NCBI RefSeq assembly: GCF_019703835.1
Contig: NZ_AP023054.1
Span: forward strand, 2,975,580 to 3,039,579
Length of the DNA: 64,000 bases
Reading direction: 5' to 3'
Source of the DNA: Thaumasiovibrio subtropicus
GTDB lineage: Bacteria > Pseudomonadota > Gammaproteobacteria > Enterobacterales > Vibrionaceae
The translations under genes and the position numbers were made by a program. The notes under the pieces are model-generated. The model had not been told where the DNA came from. It saw nothing but the letters and a program-made list of their open reading frames with translations, and did not search any database. This document shows positions 36,169 to 44,261 of the stretch, in pieces (position 1 is the stretch's first letter; every line of letters begins with the position of its first letter).

Positions 36169-38130
36169 TCAGTATTGACGCTCCATCTCGTTCCGAGTGA
36201 GCAAATAGACGGGCTTATCGAGCAGTTGACGATAGTAAATTTCAAACATCAACACATTCTGCACGTAGCCGCGCGTTTCGTTGAAAGGAATTGCCTCAAT
36301 AAACTCGAACACATCGAGCTCACCATTGCTGCGTGCAAGCCAACGTGAAACACGATGAGGACCCGCATTGTAAGAGGCAAATGCAAGAATACGGTTTTTA
36401 TCCATATCATCCAGCAATCCGGTTAAATACTCGCTGCCGAGTTTGATATTCACTTCCGGCGTAAACAGGCTATTCACACCGCTATAAGGCACTTTGTGTT
36501 CACGAGCCGTCGCTTTGGCCGTGGCTGGCATAAGCTGCATCAAACCACGTGCACCTGCGCTAGACGTGACATCTGGGTTGAAAGCGCTCTCTTGTCGCGC
36601 AATCGACATCAAGGTCACCATCGGCGTTCCCGTCTCAGCGGCCATATGAGCGAACTGCTGTTGATAGGCGAGAGGGAAACGTAACCGAATGTGTTCCCAA
36701 TGCTTACCCGAAATGGTCGCCTGCACTGCCTCCGCATGCCAACCTCGTTTGGTTGCCTCTTGTGCCAATTTTAGGCGCCCCGGTTTGTCTTCGCGAGACA
36801 TGAGATGGCGCCATTCGCTGCGCGCACTGTCTTCTAGGCCAAGTGCTTTCAGCTCATCAATACGCAGGAAAGTCGCACTGTGTTCAGGTAAAACGACATC
36901 CAGCGTTTGCACCTCCGCAACAGGAAAACTCACGGGCTCACCGAGTAACGTGGCCGCGGCAACACTATAGTAGTGACGATGCTCAAGCAAAGAACGCAAC
37001 AGAACTTCGCCTTGCGCATCCCCTTGATCATGAAGCAACTTACCATGCCAAAATGTCCAACGTTTACTTTGTCGCTCTTCGTCTGGCAGTTGCTGAACCC
37101 ATTTCAACGCGCCACTTCGATCGGCTTCACGGATAGCCAAACGAATACGACGTTCAAGCAACGCCGTATCTTGGGTTGTCATTAATGCCGCATCACGCCA
37201 TGCAATTAGGTGTGGTTTACTGGAGCTAAACAAACGTCGAATGACGACATCCCGCATCGCTTGGGTACGCGCTTCATCAAAATGTTGACCTTCCGCCGCC
37301 TTCTCAACTTGTGCGATAGCTTTGTTGACATCCGCTCGCGCGAGACGAGCAAATGCTGCTTCGACTAAAGCTTGATTGTGCGGGATCACGGTACTACGTT
37401 TGGAAAACGCTGCTACACCAGCAGGTTGATTAAACAAAGCGACAATTTCACGGCCTTGCGCTGCATGGGTCGCTGGAAGCTGTTTTTGCAAATACTTCAA
37501 ACGGCCAATTGCTCCCGTTTTATAAACGAGGACCATACGCTCTAAAATGAGGTCTCCCGTTAGCCCACCAGTGGCTCGCCACTGCTTAAGCAACGGGTCA
37601 CATCGCTCGTCAATGCTGTTGCCGTTTAGCCAAATTTTTTTCGCACCTTGCCAAGCCAAGGATTTTTGTCCTGTCCCAGCCAGGGCTTGATAATAATAAC
37701 AGCGGTAGACTTCTGTGCGAGGCTCATCCGGCTGGAGCGCAAGAAACCCCTGCCAATCACCTTTAGCGGCAAGCTGACGTAAATAGCCATCTTTGACAGA
37801 ATTAATGAAGGGTAAATCTGGGTACTTGGCTAAGAAATGATTGACCTCATCGATCGAGCGTGATGACAAGTCGCGACGGAACATGCGGTAATCAAGGTAT
37901 GGCCACAAAGGATAATTGTGAAGCTGCGCACTCAACATACCAAATTTGACCACGTTCCCCGCATCCAATGCTTCCTTAGCGGCCGTGTAATCGTCACGCT
38001 TTTTCGCCATAGCAAGCGGCGTTGCCTGCGCGACGTGTTCTGAATCTGTCGAAGCTGCTGTGTCTGTTGCCTGAGTCGGCATCGCCATCAAGGCCGCTGC
38101 AATCACGGCCCATCCTACTCTATTTCGCAC
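36169..38130 (-). CDS. slt: Soluble lytic murein transglycosylase Slt70
   Basis: A 653-residue periplasmic enzyme with a signal peptide (GWAVIAAALMAMPTQA). Residues 40-460 form the helical U-shaped superhelix. The C-terminal lysozyme-like domain has the catalytic Glu in MSIARQESAFNPDVTS near residue 508, plus SSAGARGLMQLMPATA and FASYNAGPHRVSRWL. It cleaves peptidoglycan glycan strands to 1,6-anhydro ends during wall turnover. Length and order are as in E. coli Slt70. Confidence 0.93.
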   Translation of the reverse strand: MRNRVGWAVIAAALMAMPTQATDTAASTDSEHVAQATPLAMAKKRDDYTAAKEALDAGNVVKFGMLSAQLHNYPLWPYLDYRMFRRDLSSRSIDEVNHFLAKYPDLPFINSVKDGYLRQLAAKGDWQGFLALQPDEPRTEVYRCYYYQALAGTGQKSLAWQGAKKIWLNGNSIDERCDPLLKQWRATGGLTGDLILERMVLVYKTGAIGRLKYLQKQLPATHAAQGREIVALFNQPAGVAAFSKRSTVIPHNQALVEAAFARLARADVNKAIAQVEKAAEGQHFDEARTQAMRDVVIRRLFSSSKPHLIAWRDAALMTTQDTALLERRIRLAIREADRSGALKWVQQLPDEERQSKRWTFWHGKLLHDQGDAQGEVLLRSLLEHRHYYSVAAATLLGEPVSFPVAEVQTLDVVLPEHSATFLRIDELKALGLEDSARSEWRHLMSREDKPGRLKLAQEATKRGWHAEAVQATISGKHWEHIRLRFPLAYQQQFAHMAAETGTPMVTLMSIARQESAFNPDVTSSAGARGLMQLMPATAKATAREHKVPYSGVNSLFTPEVNIKLGSEYLTGLLDDMDKNRILAFASYNAGPHRVSRWLARSNGELDVFEFIEAIPFNETRGYVQNVLMFEIYYRQLLDKPVYLLTRNEMERQY

Positions 38131-38563
38131 TTTCTCTTCCCTCTGAAAATGTTCCGATACTCATGTCAGAACAATACGTTATTCTTCTCTACTCAAGATG
38201 CTGACCACAAGATGAACACAGGGTTCATCAGTGTACAATTTGTTACAACTCATTAACCAGGGCGCTTATTGCCAAGGATTTCACACTTCTTAGACATAAG
38301 TGACCGCATAATCAACGAAATGCAGATAATTTATGCAATCGCGCTAGTATACTTTAGCAGCCCTAAGGTATCCGTATGGGTTATTTGAAGCTGATCCAAT
38401 TTCAACTTTTCTTCTTACCGCTCACCGCCACTCTCTTATCTATACAACACATCCCGCAGAATCACTGTTAAACTTATAGTGACTTCACGGTGCAGGATTT
38501 AGATTCATCCCAATTGGAGTTACACTACCCATTTCCGACTATCGAAAGAGAACGCAATCAGTT
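38131..38563. other. Intergenic region between slt and ettA with repeat traces
   Basis: About 430 bp. It holds two fragments of the dispersed repeat: ACTCAAGATGCTGA near 38191 and GGTGCAGGATTTAGA near 38490. A TATACT box lies at 38348-38353 and a 31-codon ORF at 38376-38471. The slt and ettA promoters should be here. Confidence 0.45.
38376..38471 (+). CDS. Possible small hydrophobic protein (31 residues)
   Basis: ATG 38376 is preceded by TAAGG at 8 bases and by a TATACT box 23 bp upstream. The product starts MGYLKLIQFQLFFLPLTATL and has one hydrophobic stretch, so it could be a one-pass membrane microprotein or leader. No homolog is known to me; it may be chance. Confidence 0.25.
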   Translation: MGYLKLIQFQLFFLPLTATLLSIQHIPQNHC

Positions 38564-40231
38564 ATGGCTGAATACGTATATTCCATGTTGCGGGTGAGCA
38601 AAATCGTGCCACCGAAGCGACAAATCCTGAAAGACATCTCCCTCTCGTTTTTCCCTGGCGCTAAGATCGGTGTTTTGGGTCTCAACGGTGCAGGTAAATC
38701 GACCCTTTTGCGCATCATGGCGGGTATCGACACTGATATCGATGGTGAAGCACGTCCAATGCCTGGCATCAAAGTCGGTTACCTACCACAGGAGCCGCAA
38801 CTTGATGAAAGCAAAACGGTTCGTGAAGTGGTAGAAGAAGCGGTTTCTGATGTCGCGGACGCACTTTCTCGTTTAGACGCAGTATATGCAGCCTACGCAG
38901 AACCTGATGCTGACTTCGATGCACTAGCCAAAGAGCAAGGTGAACTTGAGGCTTTAATTCAAGCCAAAGATGGTCACAATCTGGATAACGCCCTAGAGCG
39001 TGCTGCTGATGCATTGCGCTTGCCAGAATGGGATGCCAAAGTTGAGCATCTTTCTGGTGGTGAGCGTCGTCGTGTTGCTATCTGTCGCCTGCTACTTGAA
39101 AAGCCAGATATGCTGCTACTTGATGAGCCAACCAACCACTTGGATGCAGAATCTGTCGCATGGCTTGAGCGCTTCTTAGTCGATTATAACGGTACCGTTG
39201 TGGCCATCACCCACGACCGTTACTTCCTCGACAACGCTGCAGGCTGGATTCTAGAACTTGACCGTGGTGAAGGTATTCCATGGCAAGGCAACTACACCTC
39301 ATGGCTAGAGCAAAAAGATGCCCGTTTGAAGCAAGAAGCTTCACAAGAGAAAGCTCGCCAGAAGACAATCGAAAAAGAACTAGAGTGGGTACGCCAGAAT
39401 CCAAAAGGTCGCCAAGCGAAATCAAAAGCCCGTATGGCACGTTTCGAAGAGCTGAATAACAGCGACCATCAGAAGCGTAATGAGACCAATGAACTCTTCA
39501 TCCCGCCAGGTGAGCGTCTTGGTGACAAAGTCATCGAAGTGAACAACCTCACCAAATCGTTTGGTGATCGTGTGCTTATCGATGATCTCTCATTTAGCAT
39601 GCCGAAAGGGGCTATCGTCGGTATCATCGGTGCCAACGGTGCGGGTAAATCGACCCTCTTCAAAATGCTTAGCGGTACAGAACAACCTGACTCAGGCACG
39701 ATCGAGCTTGGCGATACGGTGAAACTGGCGTCGGTTGATCAGTTCCGTGACTCAATGGACGATACCAAGACGGTTTATCAAGAAATTTCTGAAGGCGCTG
39801 ATATCATTAAAATCAACAACTTCGAAATTCCTGCACGCGCTTATTGCTCGCGCTTCAACTTTAAAGGCAGCGATCAACAAAAGATCATCGGTGAGCTATC
39901 CGGTGGTGAGCGTAACCGCGTGCACTTGGCGAAACTTCTTAAAGCAGGCGGCAACGTATTGCTACTCGATGAGCCAACCAATGACCTTGATGTTGAAACC
40001 TTGCGCGCACTAGAAGAAGCGCTACTTGAGTTCCCAGGTTGTGCCATGGTTATCTCGCACGACCGCTGGTTCCTAGACCGTATCGCAACACATATTCTTG
40101 ATTACCGTGATGAAGGCCAAGTGAACTTCTTCGAAGGTAACTTTACCGAATATGCAGAGTGGTTGAAAAAGACTCTAGGTGCACAAGCCGCCGAACCACA
40201 TCGTATCAAGTACAAGCGTATTGCGAAGTAA
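38564..40231 (+). CDS. ettA: Energy-dependent translational throttle protein EttA (ABC-F)
   Basis: A 555-residue ABC-F ATPase without membrane segments. It has two nucleotide-binding domains: Walker A in GLNGAGKST (near residue 40) and GANGAGKST (near 363), signature motifs LSGGERRRVA and LSGGERNRVH, and Walker B LLLDEPTNHLD and LLLDEPTNDLD. Between them lies the positively charged P-site tRNA interaction motif (about residues 245-290, KEL-EWVRQNPKGRQAKSKAR). EttA binds the ribosomal E site and gates the first steps of translation in response to the ATP/ADP ratio. Confidence 0.95.
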   Translation: MAEYVYSMLRVSKIVPPKRQILKDISLSFFPGAKIGVLGLNGAGKSTLLRIMAGIDTDIDGEARPMPGIKVGYLPQEPQLDESKTVREVVEEAVSDVADALSRLDAVYAAYAEPDADFDALAKEQGELEALIQAKDGHNLDNALERAADALRLPEWDAKVEHLSGGERRRVAICRLLLEKPDMLLLDEPTNHLDAESVAWLERFLVDYNGTVVAITHDRYFLDNAAGWILELDRGEGIPWQGNYTSWLEQKDARLKQEASQEKARQKTIEKELEWVRQNPKGRQAKSKARMARFEELNNSDHQKRNETNELFIPPGERLGDKVIEVNNLTKSFGDRVLIDDLSFSMPKGAIVGIIGANGAGKSTLFKMLSGTEQPDSGTIELGDTVKLASVDQFRDSMDDTKTVYQEISEGADIIKINNFEIPARAYCSRFNFKGSDQQKIIGELSGGERNRVHLAKLLKAGGNVLLLDEPTNDLDVETLRALEEALLEFPGCAMVISHDRWFLDRIATHILDYRDEGQVNFFEGNFTEYAEWLKKTLGAQAAEPHRIKYKRIAK

Positions 40232-40291
40232 TGATGCTTCGAATATCTCACCATGAGGTATTAAGGGCACTTATTTGACTTTTCGCTCATC

Positions 40292-40318
40292 AAAAGACCG
40301 CTCCGGCGGTCTTTTTTT
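40292..40318 (+). terminator. Terminator after ettA
   Basis: AAAAGACCGCTCCGGCGGTC followed by T7. A classic intrinsic terminator. Confidence 0.92.
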
Positions 40319-40472
40319 CGTTCTCCAGTAAAAAATCTGCGTCCCACCTCTCACTGATGACAAAACAGACAATTCCCTAACAAAAAACACCGATACAGGT
40401 TACAAAATCACCACCCAGAACTGGTGAAATCACCACCGACTGGTTACGCTAGAATAAAGCAGGAGATCTATC

Positions 40473-40841
40473 ATGACCGAACATCGTCGATTTATTCGCA
40501 TTGTTTACAACTCGCCCGCAACCATCTCGCAACAAAAACAGCAATGGCAGAGCGAAATTCGCGACCTTTCCCTTCATGGATTGCTGCTTATTCGACCAAA
40601 AGAGTGGAAGCCAGTTCACAATAACATGTATAATGTCGCGTTTTCATTGCAAGACAGCGACATCGTATTGCAAATGGAAACCGAACTGGTGCACTACTGT
40701 GACGACTATCTTCGCATGCAAATTGCGCATATCGACATCGACAGTATTAGTCACCTCAAGCGGCTGGTTGAGCTCAATGTCGGTAATGATGAATTCTTAC
40801 ACCGGGAATTGGAACAACTCAGCGATTTACATAATCACTAA
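40473..40841 (+). CDS. Single-domain PilZ protein
   Basis: A 122-residue PilZ domain with both c-di-GMP-binding motifs: Arg-Arg-x-x-Arg in EHRRFIRIV and Asp-x-Ser-x-x-Gly in IRDLSLHGLLL. It should bind c-di-GMP and act by touching a partner. The ribosome site is AGGAGATC. Only 12 bp separate it from a membrane-anchored M23 peptidase gene, so the two are probably one operon and may act together. Confidence 0.88.
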   Translation: MTEHRRFIRIVYNSPATISQQKQQWQSEIRDLSLHGLLLIRPKEWKPVHNNMYNVAFSLQDSDIVLQMETELVHYCDDYLRMQIAHIDIDSISHLKRLVELNVGNDEFLHRELEQLSDLHNH

Positions 40842-40853
40842 TTCCGTTGTTCA

Positions 40854-41852
40854 ATGAGTAAAGAATCGACTGCCGACACATCGGCACCTACATCGCTGTT
40901 CGATTGTCACCCTTGGCCAAGGACGATTGGCCTGGTGGTTTTCGCGACTGTTATCACCGCTGTTGCAGGGATGAAGTTTCAACGCGATCACGCCCTCGAG
41001 CACTACCATTCGCAAGAACAACAGATCAACATGCTGACTGAACGCAATCAGTCACTGACTGCTGACCGTCACACTCTGCTGACCGCCAGCTTTTATCAAC
41101 AACAACTGCTCCGCGAACGTGACGAGCGACTCGCGCAGCAAGACGTTGAAATGAATCTTCTTGAAGAACGCATGGACAGTGTTGAAATTGCCATGGGGAT
41201 TCAAGACGCGCCTGAAGCTGAAGCCTTGGAAAGTCGCGTCGATACCGCCGCCATCAACACCGCGATGCGTGCAACGATGCTACGCCTGATTCCAAGTGGG
41301 CAACCTATCGAGAGTTTCCGCCGTTCATCCGGCTTCGGCAAACGTGTCCACCCGGTAACGGGGGAAGTGCGTAGCCACTTAGGGTTAGACCTTACTGCCG
41401 ATATTGGCACCCCAATCTATGCGCCCGCTGATGGTGTGATTGAGCAAGTTCGCCGCAGCCGCTCTGGATACGGCAACATGGTGCGGATGCAACATGCCTT
41501 TGGCTTTACCACGGTATACGCACATCTTGATGACTACACGGTCAAAGCCGGTGAGTTTGTCAACAAAGGCCAACTCATTGCCTATTCAGGTAACTCAGGA
41601 CTGTCGACTGGCCCCCATCTACATTATGAAGTGCGCTTTTTGGGACGGGCCCTTAACCCGAAATCCTTCATCAACTGGGCACCCGACAACTTTGATAGCT
41701 TGTTCCAAAAAGAGAAAAGCATTGCTTGGAGTAGCATGATTGATGTCATCGCCGAATCAATGACCTTACCGGTGCAATTGACACAAGGAAGCAACGGCAC
41801 ACCAGCCCTTGCAGTGCACCACCAGATACATCAAGAGAATGATGAAGGCTGA
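40854..41852 (+). CDS. Membrane-anchored M23 peptidase-domain protein
   Basis: A 332-residue protein: an N-terminal transmembrane helix (TIGLVVFATVITAVAG, residues 23-38), a periplasmic coiled coil (about 45-110) and a C-terminal LytM/M23 domain. The zinc ligands are in RSHLGLDLTADIG (His, Asp) and GPHLHYEVRF (His-x-His), so the enzyme can be active rather than an EnvC-type degenerate activator. It should cut peptide cross-links in peptidoglycan at the inner-membrane face. Co-transcription with a PilZ gene hints at c-di-GMP control of wall remodelling. Confidence 0.88.
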   Translation: MSKESTADTSAPTSLFDCHPWPRTIGLVVFATVITAVAGMKFQRDHALEHYHSQEQQINMLTERNQSLTADRHTLLTASFYQQQLLRERDERLAQQDVEMNLLEERMDSVEIAMGIQDAPEAEALESRVDTAAINTAMRATMLRLIPSGQPIESFRRSSGFGKRVHPVTGEVRSHLGLDLTADIGTPIYAPADGVIEQVRRSRSGYGNMVRMQHAFGFTTVYAHLDDYTVKAGEFVNKGQLIAYSGNSGLSTGPHLHYEVRFLGRALNPKSFINWAPDNFDSLFQKEKSIAWSSMIDVIAESMTLPVQLTQGSNGTPALAVHHQIHQENDEG

Positions 41853-41866
41853 TGCCACTATTTCCA

Positions 41867-41895
41867 GAGAGCAAGGATCACCTTGCTCTTTTTGT
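41867..41895 (+). terminator. Terminator after the PilZ-M23 operon
   Basis: AGAGCAAGG, loop ATCA, CCTTGCTCT, then T5 G T3. Confidence 0.9.
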
Positions 41896-42042
41896 TTGTG
41901 ACCTTTTCCTCAAAATCTAGTCAACCACTTCAGTTTGCATTGCACTTCTTCCTAACACCTCGAAAGTTTTTACTGCCAGCATCCCGATAATTTACTTTTG
42001 CTCGTAAAGTAGTCATGTACACGAAGTAAAAAGGTGAGCATC

Positions 42043-42399
42043 ATGGGTGGTAAAGCAGTAAAACTGGGTGATATTGGTACTGGTCACGACGGCTTTCCGC
42101 CTACGCCCGTTTGCGGTGGCTCACCGAACGTTTTCATGGACGGTAAACCTGCTGGTCGAGTTGGCGATCCTTTGGTGCCCCACTCCAAACCTAAGCACCC
42201 ACCGCATGGCCGCTGTATCGCCTCCGGCGCAGGTTCCGTCTTTGTGAATGGCAAGCCCGCCGCACTGCACGGTGGCAGTGTCAGCTGCGGCGGCAACACC
42301 CAAGGTAGCGGTACCGTCACCATTGGAGATGCGCCTGAAGTCGCCAGTTTAAGCTCATCACCGATTTCCCCTGTCGAGTTGCCGCAGTATGAAGGATAG
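42043..42399 (+). CDS. PAAR-domain type VI secretion spike protein
   Basis: About 118 residues from ATG 42043 (AAGGTGAG upstream), nearly all PAAR repeat: KLGDIGTGHDGFPPTPVCGG, SPNVFMDGKPAGRVGD, then SVFVNGKPAALHGG. His and Cys residues bind the zinc at the tip. PAAR proteins cap VgrG spikes and carry effectors. This one has no fused toxin domain, and no VgrG or Hcp gene is in the window. A decayed membrane-protein gene follows at once. Confidence 0.9.
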   Translation: MGGKAVKLGDIGTGHDGFPPTPVCGGSPNVFMDGKPAGRVGDPLVPHSKPKHPPHGRCIASGAGSVFVNGKPAALHGGSVSCGGNTQGSGTVTIGDAPEVASLSSSPISPVELPQYEG

Positions 42400-42657
42400 A
42401 TGAGGTCATTCAAACTACTCACCGTATTAGCCGGCTAAATCAAGCTCTTCTTGGTCGCCAAACTCAATCCTATTTCCCTCGACTGGTATGTTTGGGACTA
42501 CCCTTTTAGTTGGTATTAACCCATCTACCGAGAGTGGCCTTTTTTAATCAGTCGCGAAGTCGCCTCTGTCATTTCAATTGTCGTTTTAAGTCAACTCATA
42601 TCCTATATTCACAAACGACCAATGCTCACTGTGATGGGTTTTAAATACTCAGATTGA
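42400..42657 (+). pseudogene. Decayed membrane-protein gene downstream of PAAR
   Basis: An 86-codon frame starts ATG-AGG at the end of the PAAR gene and carries two in-frame TAA codons, after LLTVLAG and after WDYPFSWY. Between and after them the sequence still reads like a real protein: KLNPISLDWYVWDYPFSWY, then EVASVISIVVLSQLISYIHK, a membrane helix with a basic end. It may be a former immunity or accessory gene of the PAAR locus. The family is not recognised. Confidence 0.45.
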
Positions 42658-42664
42658 GACCCAT

Positions 42665-42695
42665 AAAAAAGCTCGCGGAAACACCGCGAGCTTTT
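42665..42695 (-). terminator. Terminator after radA
   Basis: AAAAAGCTCGCGG and CCGCGAGCTTTT with a 5-base loop. On the minus strand the stem is followed by TTTTTT. Confidence 0.88.
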
Positions 42696-42747
42696 CAGGT
42701 TCACATTGTTTGCTATTCAAGCAAACTCAAGATGCGTGAAAATTGCC

Positions 42748-44124
42748 CTACATTTCGTTGAAGACTTCCACGGCTTGATCAAGCTTAGTCACGGGATAAA
42801 TCTTCATCCCTTCAATGCCCCCTTTAGGCATATTGGCTGCTGGCACAATCGCTGTTTTAAAGCCATGCTTGAAGGCTTCATTTAAGCGATCTTGGCCGCT
42901 TGGGACAGGTCGAATTTCACCCGCCAAACCAACTTCACCGAAAACCACTAAGTCTTGCGGTAGTGATCTATCGCGGAAGCTTGAAATCAACGCCATGATC
43001 AACGCAAGATCGGCACTGGTTTCGGTCACTTTCACCCCACCAACCACGTTAACAAACACATCTTGATCGGCCATTTGTAAGCCGCCGTGCTTGTGCAGTA
43101 CTGCCAGCAAAATGGCAAGACGGTTTTGCTCCAATCCCACCGCAACACGGCGCGGATTCGCCATCTGCGAGTAATCCACCAGCGCTTGAATCTCAACAAG
43201 TAACGGACGGGTGCCTTCCCATACCACCATCACTGAACTGCCCGATGTTTGTTCTTCACCACGCGTTAGGAAAATGGCCGAAGGGTTACTCACTTCGCGC
43301 ATCCCTTTTTCCGTCATCGCAAAAACGCCAAGTTCATTCACCGCGCCAAAGCGGTTCTTGTGGCTACGAAGGGTGCGAAATCGAGTATCACTGCCGCCAT
43401 CAAGAAGAATGGAACAGTCAATACAGTGCTCTAGTACTTTTGGTCCCGCGAGGGTGCCATCTTTGGTGACATGGCCCACCATAAAGATGGCGACATTGTT
43501 CTGCTTCGCAAAACGCGTTAGCGCCGAGGCGGATTCTCGCACCTGCGCAACACTGCCCGGTGCGGACTGAACATCGTTAACATGCATCACCTGAATCGAG
43601 TCGATGACCATGATTTTCGGCTGCTCTTGCTTAGCCACAGTACAGATGTTCTCTACACTGGTTTCGGACAACATCTTTAGCTTATCTTTCGGTAACCCGA
43701 GTCGTGAAGCTCGCATCGCGACTTGTTGCAGAGACTCCTCACCAGTGACATAGAGCGTAGGCATCTGCTCGGCCAACCAACACATGGTTTGCAGCAGTAA
43801 GGTACTCTTACCTGCCCCGGGATTACCACCAATTAAGATAGCGCCCCCCGGCACAACACCGCCACCGAGTACGCGATCTAGCTCTTTGAACCCTGAGCTA
43901 AATCGAGGGACTTCCTGCAGATCAATCTCAGACAGGACTTGCACCTTGCCTTCAGCCTGTCCAGCATAACCCGCATATTTTTCGTTGCGCGCCACAGTCG
44001 GGGAAGCGGCTAATCGAACTTCAGTAATGGTGTTCCAACTGCCACACGCGGTACATTGCCCCTGCCACCGAGGGTAATCTGCGCCACAGTCATTACAGAC
44101 ATAAGCGCGTTTTGTTTTTGCCAT
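42748..44124 (-). CDS. radA: DNA repair protein RadA
   Basis: About 458 residues from ATG 44124 (GGAAGTG upstream); a longer frame begins at 44169. It has an N-terminal zinc finger (CNDCGADYPRWQGQCTACG), a RecA-like core with Walker A in GGNPGAGKSTLL, the RadA motif KNRFG in RSHKNRFGAVNEL, and a Lon-like C-terminal domain. RadA drives branch migration in recombination and helps natural transformation. Order with the PilZ gene and serB is as in Vibrio. Confidence 0.95.
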   Translation of the reverse strand: MAKTKRAYVCNDCGADYPRWQGQCTACGSWNTITEVRLAASPTVARNEKYAGYAGQAEGKVQVLSEIDLQEVPRFSSGFKELDRVLGGGVVPGGAILIGGNPGAGKSTLLLQTMCWLAEQMPTLYVTGEESLQQVAMRASRLGLPKDKLKMLSETSVENICTVAKQEQPKIMVIDSIQVMHVNDVQSAPGSVAQVRESASALTRFAKQNNVAIFMVGHVTKDGTLAGPKVLEHCIDCSILLDGGSDTRFRTLRSHKNRFGAVNELGVFAMTEKGMREVSNPSAIFLTRGEEQTSGSSVMVVWEGTRPLLVEIQALVDYSQMANPRRVAVGLEQNRLAILLAVLHKHGGLQMADQDVFVNVVGGVKVTETSADLALIMALISSFRDRSLPQDLVVFGEVGLAGEIRPVPSGQDRLNEAFKHGFKTAIVPAANMPKGGIEGMKIYPVTKLDQAVEVFNEM

Positions 44125-44261
44125 GAGCGAATCACTTCCATGAAACCTGCTACAGCTCTCTCTTTTCACCTTTAAAAACAGGAATTAATCAAAGTGAAAA
44201 TGTGAAATTACTGTAAAATAGACTGTAATAGTATGAAATTGACAGTCTAACAGAAAACCCA

